DNA from: Petunia secreta
Taxonomy: Eukaryota > Streptophyta > Magnoliopsida > Solanales > Solanaceae
DNA: 64,000 nucleotides
Assembly: GCA_029990175.1 (NCBI GenBank)
Contig: JARKIP010000017.1
Coordinates: 10,434,001 to 10,498,000 of the forward strand
Direction: 5' to 3'
A model generated the notes under the pieces. It saw only the letters and a list, made by a program, of their open reading frames with translations. It searched no databases and was not told where the DNA came from. Position numbers and translations under genes: made by a program. Below are positions 20,691 to 30,100 of this stretch, piece after piece; position 1 is the first letter of the stretch, and each line of letters begins with the position of its first letter.

Positions 20691-22112
20691 TGTATGCAAT
20701 GTAATGCATGTGAATGACATATAATGCACATGAATGCAATGTGATGAAATAATAACCCTTCACCGGCGCGGGACTCTCATCGACGGCAGGGAAGTAGATG
20801 CCTACTCACAGCCAGAGTACAACGCTCAGATCCTCAATGCAATACCAACAACAGGACATAACATATACTATAAAATGTAAATCCAAAGCTAAGGCGTAAG
20901 GAGTATGCCTATCGGCACCTACACACGTAAGGGACACATGGTAGAAAATCCACGAGGCCAGGTGCCTCAAAAGAAATGGATATAAACACTTACCTCTCCG
21001 AAAAGTTAGCGTTCCTAATCAACAACCGCTTTGTCCTTTGAATTCATTGTCAAACGATCCCACTCTATTCAGTAAGCCGAAAAATATATCCAATTAGGCT
21101 AAAGGCTTCATTCCTTATGTCTAAGGGTAATCCGGTTAGGAACCTGATACCCTATTCGCATGCGCAATACGCAGGCGAGGCCTATGTACAGGATTTAAGG
21201 TCACATAACCAAACCCTAAATAAATTACATTTATAAGTTGCCCATAACTCACTGAGTACGAATATATAATCAATTTCATTATCGGGGTCCAATTGACCCT
21301 TTAAACTATTAATCAAACTTATTAAAACGATGTATAATATTCCAAGTTTTATCGTTAAAACATATTCAAACACACGTAATAAACTCAAATAATTCATTAA
21401 GATCATTACCTGAATGTTTCGAAGTAAAAAATCTACTATTTTCCCGGCTCTTTTTTCATTTTCTGGAAATTTTCTGTTTCGCGTGTCCATTCTCGTTCGC
21501 TTCTGTTCCTGCTGTTTCTTGTTCGATTCTGAAGCTCATAACTTATGAGCTAATCCTAATTACACCACCGCGTAACTCTTTTATCATTTTCTTTCTTTCT
21601 TTTCATTTTCCTTTTTATTTTCTTTTCTTTTCGTGACGAAAATTAAAATGGTACCCTATGATATACGAAATAATTCCAACTTTTTCGTAAAAGTTATACA
21701 AAATATATGTAACATACTCGCGAAGGCGGATCTCAAATCGGACTCCCGAAACGCAATATGCAAATTAAATCGAAAAAGATCAAATAATTTAACTTTCGGT
21801 ATTTTAGCGGAAACTAGCCAAAAAACATCGAAATTCACTTTCAAAAGTTCATAAAAGTCACAAATAATCATACGAACCTAACGGTGCTTTCGGATTTCGA
21901 ATCGGAGCTCGTTCGCCAAAACCGAGCTCGAAAATCTCTTTTTAATATTTATCGACAATAAAAACTGAAACCTTCTTCCGATGCCTACCAAACGAGGACT
22001 GATTTAGCTCAAATTTTACAGACAAGTCGTAATGGACCGTACGAATATTTTAAAATTATTGGCACGCCAATCGGAGTCCTAACTTCCAAAACGACTGACC
22101 GAGGTCGTTTCA

Positions 22113-22501
22113 TTCTCTTACACTTATACTCTCGTTCGTCCTCGAACGAGCCTAATTCTACAGAAAAATTCGCACAGATAACAAGAAAACTTGCAGGACC
22201 TCATAAGCTGCTCCCCGAGCATTATCTCCTGATTACCTGATAAGAATTATAATACGTGCACCGAATCTTTGAATAAAACAAATCTGGATAATAGGATAAT
22301 ACCATTGCCCGGATTTTTCTGACTAAGATGATCCTTCCTTGATCACGAGAGGAGAGTCCTGCATTTTCGAAATAAAGATACACTGAACTTTGAATGGCTT
22401 AACATGATTAAGCCGATAATCACCTATTCGATATACCTTCCGATATAGAACAGGTCGATGAAACTAAGAATTAGCTCACGCTTGATACAATAGAGGAGCT
22501 T
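22113..22501. other. Interior of A next to its 3' LTR
   Basis: No gene recognised. The purine-rich minus strand just inside the LTR (about 22113-22122, TGTAAGAGAA) may be the polypurine tract. Confidence 0.4.
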
Positions 22502-22790
22502 TTGAAGTACCTTGTCACTACACACTATAGAAGATTTGATGCAAGCTATATCATTTTTACGAACGCACTATGCAACATCTTAGTTGATGTTAGTGTTGTT
22601 CTGCAAGCTCTTTGTGGGAATGTAGTTACTCACATCCTAATGTATGTCAAAGGTTCATCTAAACATGGTCTATCATATAAGGATAAGGATCACGCAAATA
22701 CTACTGGATAGTATGATGCAGACCAGGAATGATCTTCAGACTGAACATCTACTTCAGGGTATTGTCTTTGAATTGGAAATATTATGACTT
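22502..22790 (+). pseudogene. Ty1/copia RNase H scrap
   Basis: On the plus strand, against the orientation of A. Reads THILMYVKGSSKHGLSYKDK at about 22628-22687, then TGYDADQ-like residues (stop before YDAD) and STSGYC at about 22749. The copia RNase H signature is a conserved YLKGT-type segment followed by DADWAG and STSGY. Short and full of stops; a dead fragment captured or inserted in A. Confidence 0.68.
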
Positions 22791-22879
22791 AAAAAAGTAA
22801 AAATAAAAGAGACATGTAGTTGGACCATGAGCTGAGGCAGAATACCAGCAACAAAGTTGATTATATGAGCACTTACAAC

Positions 22880-23290
22880 GCTAAAGTAACCTCTCAAGGA
22901 GTTGAGGTGTGAAGGAGATATACTAATGATGGATGGACGACAAGCTGCACTAGACCTTTATCTCTAAATTTTCATGAAGTAAAATAGCGTCACTATGAGG
23001 ATCCAGTTCTAGTTGAATACAGACAGATAGCTAGAAGAAAACCAGAGTCAACATACAGGGATACTACTGACGGTGTTCTTATGTATAAAGATAGACTTTG
23101 TGTTCCTAATGTTGCAGATTTAGTTTATGATAGAGGCACATTATTCCAAATACACTATTCATCCAGGTTCGACTAAGATGTACCATGATCTTAAGCAGAT
23201 TTATTGGTGGGACAGAATAAAGTGTGACATAGTAGAATTGGTGGCTTAGTGTTCTAATTGCCAGCAAGTTAAAGTCGTGTCATCTTTCCA
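22880..23290 (+). pseudogene. del/Tekay-type integrase N-terminal scrap
   Basis: Plus strand. Reads HYEDPVLVEYRQIARRKPES near 22990-23050, then GVLMYKDRLCVPNVADLVYD at about 23071-23130. After a frameshift come TIHPGSTKMYHDLKQIYWWD (about 23150-23210) and CSNCQQVK (about 23252-23275). This is the region before integrase plus its HHCC zinc motif, with a TAG just before the Cys pair. It matches the del/Tekay group in layout but runs opposite to A. Confidence 0.78.
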
Positions 23291-23379
23291 GCTTTATGCT
23301 TTCAGCAAATAGGTACGTATATATGATCCGGTTGCCAGCCTATATCCAGCATTAATATATTATTAGCGGGTTTAGCAAT

Positions 23380-23446
23380 GATCGACACTCATTGTAGGTT
23401 TATGTCGAGGCCCTAGGTTGGGTCTGACAAAAGTGGTATCGATGCC
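23380..23446 (+). other. Possible LTR end with decayed Met-type primer site
   Basis: GGTTGGGTCTGACA followed after a few bases by TGGTATCGATGCC (23434-23446), one or two changes from the initiator-Met primer site TGGTATCAGAGCC. It could be the 5' LTR end of a plus-strand element that also supplied the integrase scrap. Confidence 0.45.
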
Positions 23447-23594
23447 TTAAAGATTTAGTATTACCATTCAGTATTTGGAGGAAAACTCCTCCACTTAAAG
23501 CACAAACTCATGCAGCTATTTGAATAGGAATAACCATCCTCGCATAGTCTCCTAGACTAAGGAAGACATAGCTAAAAATAGAATACGGCTCAGA

Positions 23595-23599
23595 CCTGA
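23595..23599. repeat. Target-site duplication of B, left copy (CCTGA)
   Basis: CCTGA directly before TGATGAGAATC at 23600; repeated at 30096-30100. Confidence 0.95.
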
Positions 23600-24379
23600 T
23601 GATGAGAATCAAACGCGGAAAAGTAAAAGATAAGAACGAGACGTAACTCGATCTCTAATCCCAAGTAGCAACGGAGAACTTGTTCCGTTACACCCCGAGA
23701 GAAGGACAAGAACACCTACGCTATGCAACTACCCTCGAGCCACACTTGGGACTCGCAAATAGAATGATCGGGGCGGGGTTGTTAGGCAACTAGAATCCAC
23801 TAGAAGTAACAAGTCCCAACTAAGGTTGGTTTTCATAAACCCAAAGAGAATCCACTCTTTACAATATTCAATTCATCATTCAACATAAACTAAGTGTAAA
23901 ATAAGCTAGGCTTGGCTATTTATAGTGTTTCCCAAGCTTACACAAAGACTTAACTACCCTTACTAATAAGGTTCAACAAATAAGCCACGTAGGGCAAAAC
24001 AGTAAAAGTCTACTAAATCTGCGAACTGGGAGGGGCGCCTGGGCTAGGTGGGGTGCCTGGCTTATACTGAGTCTGGGCGGGGCGCCTGGGGGTAGGCGGG
24101 GCGCCTGGGGTAGGCGGGCGCCTGAGCTGGGGCCTAGGTAGGCGGGGCGCCTGGCACCATTTTGCACACTTAGGCAGAAAGCTTCCCAGGCGGGGCGCCT
24201 GGGCTAGGCGGGGCGCCTAGCTGTGTTGGGCCTCCTTCCTCCTCCTTAGGCGTGGAGCCTAATGATGAAACCATCTGGAACACTTCCAAAGCCCTTGACT
24301 TCAAGTCCATTGTATCTTCCAAGCTTGGCACAAGTCGGAAAGTGTTGGAAAGTGTCTTGGTGCGATTTGGGTCTCATCA
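23600..24379 (-). repeat. 3' LTR of element B
   Basis: 780 bp, TGATGAGA...TCTCATCA, an 8-base perfect inverted terminus. TATA box (minus CTATAAATAG) at 23916-23925. An array of GGCGGGGCGCCTGGG-type motifs lies at 24030-24215. The end of the second ORF of B reads into this LTR. Confidence 0.97.
24030..24215. repeat. GGCGGGGCGCCT motif array in B LTR
   Basis: Eight to nine copies of (G)GGCGGGGCGCCTGG-type units, several palindromic about GGCGCC, separated by short linkers such as CTA and TTATACTGAGTCT. The same motif recurs at 28504-28633 in the leader and at 29745-29930 in the 5' LTR. Confidence 0.9.
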
Positions 24380-26109
24380 TCCTCCCCTTCTTGAGAAGAT
24401 TTCGTCCTCGAAATCAATGCGTTCACGTCCTTGGCATCATCTCCTCGAGGTGCCCAATGCTCTCCTCCCTTGCAACTCTTGATCGTCACCTTGACATAGG
24501 TCTCTTCCAAGATCTCCCTTGCCTTAACATGGAGCTTAGAACCTACAAGCAATGACAAGCAAACACAAGAACTCCTACTTTGAAAGTAGGTTAGTGCAAG
24601 AAGTGTGGAAAACACACTCTTGTGATATAACCAAGCATCAATGAGAAGCACAAATATCAAGTCTCCAAGGAGAACAATAAGTACTTGGTTAAAGATCATC
24701 ATGCACCTAACACAATAGTGATCAAATAAGCCATGGGGATATGAAAAATGCAAGATCAAGCTATCAAAATCCCCTTGAACCTTAAGCTCAAGATCAACAA
24801 ACCAATCTATCCTCGAGGTGTGATCAACATGTGGAGTGGAGTGAGTCAAGTAACCCAACATGCAAGTAACATCAAGTACTCCACTCCCCTTCTTTAGAGC
24901 ATACTTACTCACACCAAGGGATTCCCGTTCACCTCCAATTTCATCACCTAAGCAACCCTTCTCAAAAGACAAGCTCTCAAGGAAGGCATTGATGATGGAT
25001 TCTTCTTCATCATAACCCACACAAGCAATAGTGGGGCCACTCAAAGAATCATCTACCTCACTCAAATTCTCAAATAATTGGTTGCCTAAGGAATCAATTC
25101 CTTCACACCATGGGGGTTTCATCTTACTACCAATACTAGTCCGACACAAATTGCTACCATAATTAAGATTATCTTCAAATAATGAAAATGTAAAAGCATG
25201 CATCTCAACTTCATGGTCACATAAAAGCATGGTATCAAGACTAGGTTCACTTGAGGAGTCATCATAGACAACCTTGTCCAATTCATGCAATTTGGACTCC
25301 TCAAGGACAAGACCATCCTCACCACAACACATTGGTCCGCCAAATAGAAGCATATCAATTAGGGAATGGTCAACTACCTCATCTTTCCCTATGTCAAAGG
25401 TTGGCGGTGTGTCATAGCAAAGGTCACAATCACGGTCAACTATCAAATCTACACTAGGGAGGGGTGCAATGAACAATGAGCTCACATCATGATGTGGCAT
25501 AGTGCTCATCCCAACTAGTGTTTCACATGCAAACTCAAGTTGACAACTAGACTCTTCACTAGTGGCATATTCACTAGATGCATCACAAGCTCCAACTAGT
25601 GTTGAGTCATCACAAGACAAATAGCTAGTAAGTTCATGAAAAGGTGAAGCAACACTTACATTTGTAGTACTTCCTTGGTCACTCACAAGGTTTGAAGTGT
25701 CATATGCAATTTCTCCTTCATGAAGCTCACATTGATGCTCCAATGACTTGTCTTCAAATGTACCTACACAAGAGCTTTCACAAGAAGAGATAGAAGATAA
25801 AGAAGGGTTAGAACAATGGGTGCTCTCACTCTCAATTTTTCCTTCCTCACCTCTCATCTCTCTCAATTTTACCTCATGGTGAAGTGTAGTTTGTGGTGAC
25901 AATCCCCTCACATCACTCCTCAAGTCCTCTCCTTTTTCCTCTCTTGGATTATCACCGGTCACTCCCTCACTTCTCTCTATCTTTTCTCTCTCATTTGAAG
26001 TGGATTGACTCTCATTTTCATCATGCATTGGCAAAACAATAAGATTGTTTGCCTCAGGCTCAAGTACAATGGGTGACTTTGCTTTAGCCTCTTCCCTCAA
26101 CTCCTTCAT
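24301..26109 (-). CDS. Second ORF of element B, unknown function, in place of RT-integrase
   Basis: Open for 602 codons, in the same frame as gag-protease and starting with the ATG that directly follows its TGA. The start MKELREEAKAKS matches the post-protease linker of C (MRELKEAAKAKF). The next 430 or so residues are acidic and Ser/Cys/Leu-rich without a recognised domain. They lack the RT Asp motif, RNase H and integrase signatures. At about residues 465-540 there is a hydrophobic stretch (VLIVLLGDLIFVLLIDAWLY). The last 70 residues again resemble the C integrase tail (KAREILEETYVKVTIK, ISRTKSSQEGEDD), and the final 26 codons lie in the 3' LTR. So a gag-pol frame has lost its enzymatic core and gained or diverged into something else. 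Too long and open to be chance; product untested. Confidence 0.8.
   Translation of the reverse strand: MKELREEAKAKSPIVLEPEANNLIVLPMHDENESQSTSNEREKIERSEGVTGDNPREEKGEDLRSDVRGLSPQTTLHHEVKLREMRGEEGKIESESTHCSNPSLSSISSCESSCVGTFEDKSLEHQCELHEGEIAYDTSNLVSDQGSTTNVSVASPFHELTSYLSCDDSTLVGACDASSEYATSEESSCQLEFACETLVGMSTMPHHDVSSLFIAPLPSVDLIVDRDCDLCYDTPPTFDIGKDEVVDHSLIDMLLFGGPMCCGEDGLVLEESKLHELDKVVYDDSSSEPSLDTMLLCDHEVEMHAFTFSLFEDNLNYGSNLCRTSIGSKMKPPWCEGIDSLGNQLFENLSEVDDSLSGPTIACVGYDEEESIINAFLESLSFEKGCLGDEIGGERESLGVSKYALKKGSGVLDVTCMLGYLTHSTPHVDHTSRIDWFVDLELKVQGDFDSLILHFSYPHGLFDHYCVRCMMIFNQVLIVLLGDLIFVLLIDAWLYHKSVFSTLLALTYFQSRSSCVCLSLLVGSKLHVKAREILEETYVKVTIKSCKGGEHWAPRGDDAKDVNALISRTKSSQEGEDDETQIAPRHFPTLSDLCQAWKIQWT
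24380..24392 (-). other. Polypurine tract of element B
   Basis: Minus strand AAGAAGGGGAGGA immediately before the 3' LTR; it lies inside the second ORF. Confidence 0.85.
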
Positions 26110-28068
26110 TCATTTGTAGTCTTCCCTCACTTGCCTTGGAGTCAAAGGTCTAAGCACATACTTTCTCCCATCTTGCTTGACCGTATAGGAGTTGGTCCGG
26201 CCATCATGCACTACACACCTATCATGTTGCCATGGTCTCCCAAACAATAAATGGCATGCTTGCATCGGGACCACGTCAAACATGATCTTATCCTTATAGC
26301 TCCCAATGCTAAACTCAATCAACGCTTGTTTCACCACCTTTAGTTCACCACACTCGCTAAGCCATTGTAAACGATATGGTTTTGGATGCTTTAGAGTGGG
26401 TAACTTCAATTGGGAAATCAAGGTTTGGCTCACTATGTTGGTACAACTCCCCGAATCAACAACCATTGAACATACTTGGCCCATCACTCGGCACCTAGCA
26501 TGAAAGAGGTTTTCCCTTTGATCATTTTCCACCTCCTCTTCCATAACAATGGTACTCAAGCTTCTCCTAACCACCAAGAACATTTGAGGACCATCATCCT
26601 CTTCTACGGCCTCCTCACAATCAACTTCCTCATCCCCCTCTACTTCTCCATTTTCGGACTCACTTTCTTGTTCATACACTAAATTGCCAACCACAACCAT
26701 GTTTCGTTTTGTGGAGCATTCTTTAGCAATATGCCCATAGCCCTTGCACTTATAACATTGAGTAGAAGTGGAAATAGGATTACTCAAGCGAGTTTTAGAA
26801 GTACCTTCCAAAGGTGGAGTAGTCTTCTCATATGGCTTCTTCACTTCTTTGCTAGCATTGGCACTTGGAAAGCTTGCATTTGGAGTCTTCCACTCTCTTG
26901 GTTGGTTCACGGGAGTAGGAGTGCTACTCTTGTAACGGGTGGACTTTTCTCCCTTAAGCCATTGCTCGGCTTCAATAGCGACTTCCAATAGATCTTGAAG
27001 TGAAGGATAAGAATGTAACCTCAATTGAGAAGCTATACCATAGCTCAAACCATTTTTGAAACGGATCATGGCTTGCTCTTCATCCTCGGTCTCCATATAT
27101 AAGGCCAATCGGGTCTTCTCAAACTCATCATAGTACTCATGAACCGTCTTGACACCTTGCTTTAGATCATAGAGCTTCTTGAGTTGCTCTTGTCGATATC
27201 TAGGAGTCACATACTTGGTATTCATGAGGGCCTTCAATTCATTCCATGTCACATTCACATGCACACCCGCTCTCCTTCTTGTCCTCTTTATGGATTCCCA
27301 CCAAGTAGAAGCATAAGACTCAAAGGATGAAATAGCATAAGTACCTTTCTTCTCATCGGTCATCTCATTTGTGTCAAACACTCTCTCTATAAGTAGAACC
27401 CATTCCATATATGCCTCCGGATCACAAGCTCCCTTAAAGGATGGAAGATTAAGCTTCACACTATTGAGATTGTTGTTGTTGTCACGCACCCCATAGTTAG
27501 GGTCCGGTTGGCTTCCATAGTGGTCATCATGAGCAACATATTCTCTCCTAACATTCCTTCCATCAAATCTCATGGGTGGCCCTCGACCTCGGCCTCTACC
27601 CCGATCCACATTTCGACCCCAATTCATAGCTCGCCTTGGTTGAAAGTGATCATCAAACCCATACACATCGTCACCATAATCAACTTCCTCCCCTTCTTGA
27701 GCCTCAACAACTTGCTCAAGAGGTTGCACATTTCGGACGGGCCTTGGTAGTGGAAAGTTTCTTGGAGGATTATCCAAGATACGGGGAATGCCCGTTCGTT
27801 CAATTCTCTCTCGATCCTCCTTTACCCGTTGTTGATTGAGCAATTCAACAACTTGCTCCGGGGTAAAGGTAGGGCTACTTAAGCCTTCACCGGTCTCAAT
27901 TTGGACACTCGGGGTCCCCTTTTCAATTGGGACACTCGGGGTCCCATGTTCTCCTTGAGTACTCGAGGCTCCCTTTTCAAGAGAGTCAATTCTTTGGTTC
28001 ATGAGGTCCATCTTGGCAAGAAGATTAGCCAAGGCCTCCTTAATGAAATCTTGACCTTCGTTGTCCAT
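26110..28068 (-). CDS. Gag-protease of element B, intact
   Basis: 652 codons, open. Forms the particle and matures it. N-terminal coiled segment (residues 1-30, LLAKMDLMNQRIDSLEK), a linker with RG-rich stretch near residues 155-175 (RGRGRGRGPPMRFDG), retrotransposon gag domain at about 205-370 (YASTWWESIKRTRR, YRQEQLKKLYDLKQGVKTV), CCHC knuckle at about 438-451 (CYKCKGYGHIAKEC). The protease has DSGSCTNIVS at about 537 and LLFGRPWQHDRC near 600. Ends REDYK then TGA, with the next ATG immediately after (TGAATG). C carries the same protein, broken. A retained DSG motif and open frame suggest it was recently functional. Confidence 0.93.
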   Translation of the reverse strand: MDNEGQDFIKEALANLLAKMDLMNQRIDSLEKGASSTQGEHGTPSVPIEKGTPSVQIETGEGLSSPTFTPEQVVELLNQQRVKEDRERIERTGIPRILDNPPRNFPLPRPVRNVQPLEQVVEAQEGEEVDYGDDVYGFDDHFQPRRAMNWGRNVDRGRGRGRGPPMRFDGRNVRREYVAHDDHYGSQPDPNYGVRDNNNNLNSVKLNLPSFKGACDPEAYMEWVLLIERVFDTNEMTDEKKGTYAISSFESYASTWWESIKRTRRRAGVHVNVTWNELKALMNTKYVTPRYRQEQLKKLYDLKQGVKTVHEYYDEFEKTRLALYMETEDEEQAMIRFKNGLSYGIASQLRLHSYPSLQDLLEVAIEAEQWLKGEKSTRYKSSTPTPVNQPREWKTPNASFPSANASKEVKKPYEKTTPPLEGTSKTRLSNPISTSTQCYKCKGYGHIAKECSTKRNMVVVGNLVYEQESESENGEVEGDEEVDCEEAVEEDDGPQMFLVVRRSLSTIVMEEEVENDQRENLFHARCRVMGQVCSMVVDSGSCTNIVSQTLISQLKLPTLKHPKPYRLQWLSECGELKVVKQALIEFSIGSYKDKIMFDVVPMQACHLLFGRPWQHDRCVVHDGRTNSYTVKQDGRKYVLRPLTPRQVREDYK

Positions 28069-29301
28069 TGCACCTACAAAGAAAGAAACAAGAGTTAGTT
28101 AAAACACCTCACTCGCTCCCTCACTTGAGTTCACTCGGATCACTCTTTTGGGGGTGGTGGTGGATATTTCACTCGGACTTGTTACCAAAAGCTTCAAGTA
28201 GTTGACTATCAATCCTCAACCCAACCAACTATTCACGAGCCAATTGTACTCCGGGGCGAGTGGAGTTGATATGACTCGATGAACGCTAAGCAATTTGAAG
28301 TGAGGACTTGAACCAAAAGATACTACGGATCTTCTTTGAATTCTAGTCTCCTTTCTAGGCACGATGATCCTAATAGCAATTAAAAGGTTAGCACTATTCA
28401 AGTAGAACGGTTACTCAAAGTAGCATTAACTAGATGTTATGTTATCAAACAAAGGGAAATGCCTATGAAAATCTACCCGAAACAACACTTTCAGCACTCA
28501 GGAGGGGCGCCTGAAACTCAGGAGGGGCGCCTAACTGTGCAGTATTCCAGGCGGGGCGCCTGGGTCTAGGCGGGGCGCCTGAGACTTAGGCAGTAGCCAA
28601 GTCAGGCGGGGCGCCTGGCTTAGGCGGGGCGCCTGGCCTGAAGCCTTTTCCAACTCGTTCCAAACTCGTTTCAAGTCGATTTTCAAGCTCCCAATCCGAT
28701 GTTTTCAACTTGTTTTCACAATCCAATGATACCCAAAGTTGTTTTTGATCTTCCTTAACAAACCCCAATCACATTAACATCCAAACAATCAATCAATTTC
28801 AAGATTCAATGTCAAGAACTCAAGAACAAGGGGGTTTTTCAAAGGGTTTTCAAAATGGATTGTGATTCATCAAACTTGGTGTTATACATACTCAAATCCC
28901 ACAAAATTGGTATCAAATCGTTTGTTTTTCAGTGAAGTTCAATCCCCAATAACGAATTTCCAATCAAACATCAATCCAACCCAAGAATCAAGCAAAAATT
29001 CATCAAGAACAAGTTCTTCAAGGGTTTAAGGGGTTTTGGGGTTTCAAATTTTCAAACTCCACCAATCCAAACAATTTTGGTATCCAAGTAACGGGAAATC
29101 AATCACGATCAAGAATCCATAACACCCATATCACAAATCATCCAAACCAACAAGTTACACCAAATTTTTGTATTTTTCAATTTTTCAATTTTTTTGTAAT
29201 TTTCTTCTTTCTAATAACTTCAACAACAAGAAAACTAAAAGAAGATACTAGGCACGAAGAACCAAGGGTCGGGGGTTTGTAGAAACAAAACCCGAGCCTT
29301 A
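28069..29301 (-). other. Leader of element B
   Basis: 1.2 kb, non-coding. A GC-rich GGCGCC array (28504-28633) is followed toward the primer site by CAAT-rich, Gln/Asn-codon-like low-complexity sequence. Homologous in layout to the leaders of C (45700-46695) and G (48188-49074). Confidence 0.8.
28504..28633. repeat. GGCGCC motif array in B leader
   Basis: Six GGGGCGCCT units (AGGAGGGGCGCCT twice, then GGCGGGGCGCCTGG and variants), the same motif as the LTR array. Read on the minus strand it gives repeated GAPP peptides. Confidence 0.9.
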
Positions 29302-29312
29302 CTCTGATACCA
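29302..29312 (-). promoter_or_regulatory. Primer binding site, initiator tRNA-Met type (element B)
   Basis: Plus strand CTCTGATACCA is the tRNA-iMet 3' end, so the minus strand carries TGGTATCAGAG, 3 bases from the LTR. Confidence 0.95.
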
Positions 29313-29315
29313 AAC

Positions 29316-30095
29316 TGATGAGAATCAAATGCGGAAAAGTAAAAGATAAGAACGAGACGTAACTCGATCTCTAATCCCAAGTAGCAACGGAGAACTTGTT
29401 CCGTTACACCCCGAGAGAAGGACAAGAACACCTACGCTATGCAACTACCCTCGAGCCACACTTGGGACTCGCAAATAGAATGATCGGGGCGGGGTTGTTA
29501 GGCAACTAGAATCCACTAGAAGTAACAAGTCCCAACTAAGGTTGGTTTTCATAAACCCAAAGAGAATCCACTCTTTACAATATTCAATTCATCATTCAAC
29601 ATAAACTAAGTGTAAAATAAGCTAGGCTTGGCTATTTATAGTGTTTCCCAAGCTTACACAAAGACTTAACTACCCTTACTAATAAGGTTCAACAAATAAT
29701 CCACGTAGGGCAAAACAGTAAAAGTCTACTAAATCTGCGAACTGGGAGGGGCGCCTGGGCTTGGTGGGGCGCCTGGCTTATACTGAGTCTGGGCGGGGCG
29801 CCTAGGGGTAGGCGGGGTGCCTGGGGTAGGCGGGCGCCTGAGCTGGGGCCTAGGTAGGCGGGGCGCCTGGCACCATTTTGCACACTTAGGCAGAAAGCTT
29901 CCCAGGCGGGGCGCCTGGGCTAGGCGGGGCGCCTAGCTGTGCTGGGCCTCCTTCCTCCTCCTTAGGCGTGGAGCCTAATGATGAAACCATCCGGAACACT
30001 TCCAAAGCCCTTGACTTCAAGTCCATTGTATCTTCCAAGCTTGGCACAAGTCGGAAAGTGTTGGAAAGTGTCTTGGTGCGATTTGGGTCTCATCA
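29316..30095 (-). repeat. 5' LTR of element B (promoter LTR)
   Basis: 780 bp, same length and ends as the 3' LTR. By eye the two differ at about eight positions, mostly transitions in the GGCGCC array (TG/CG type). Confidence 0.97.
29632..29641 (-). promoter_or_regulatory. TATA box of the element B promoter
   Basis: Minus strand CTATAAATAG, a near-ideal plant TATA box, in the 5' LTR; transcription should start about 30 bases downstream, near 29600. Start site inferred. Confidence 0.75.
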
Positions 30096-30100
30096 CCTGA
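30096..30100. repeat. Target-site duplication of B, right copy (CCTGA)
   Basis: Directly after TCTCATCA; identical to 23595-23599. Confidence 0.95.

Larger units (their letters stand above)
19469..22112 (-). repeat. 3' LTR of element A
   Basis: 2644 bp. Contains a three-copy array of about 34 bp (20120-20212, core GTTGCGGCGTGCAACCCGAT), a GAAATGAAAT-like tract (20307-20340), and the GCGGAATACTCCTGC array (20389-20690). Translations in any frame only echo these arrays; no gene. Confidence 0.9.
23600..30095 (-). mobile_element. Element B: young non-autonomous chromovirus-like element without RT or integrase
   Basis: Minus strand, 6496 bp, bounded by CCTGA. LTRs of 780 bp each differ at about eight positions by eye (about 99% identical). 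From 5' to 3' on the minus strand: LTR, initiator-Met primer site, 1.2-kb leader, gag-protease ORF, TGA, second ORF of unknown function, polypurine tract, LTR. RT, RNase H and integrase core are absent. Its gag and the tail of its second ORF are related to element C, a likely relative of the autonomous partner. Confidence 0.95.

Noticed and set aside
20353..20763. Minus-strand ORFs of 100-170 codons in both LTRs of A (20.1-20.8 kb and 33.3-33.9 kb)
   Set aside because: The translations only repeat FRPRSRSIPL-type peptides from the GCGGAATACTCCTGC array. Repeat-driven open frames, not genes.
24301..26109. Reading the second ORF of B as decayed RT and integrase
   Set aside because: No catalytic Asp pair, LPQG/FGL-type or HHCC/DDE motifs are visible, and 602 open codons is not decay. 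Only the two ends resemble pol.
28586..28768. Small GAPP-repeat protein gene in the leader of B
   Set aside because: Arises from the GGCGCC array; the start context and length are not convincing.
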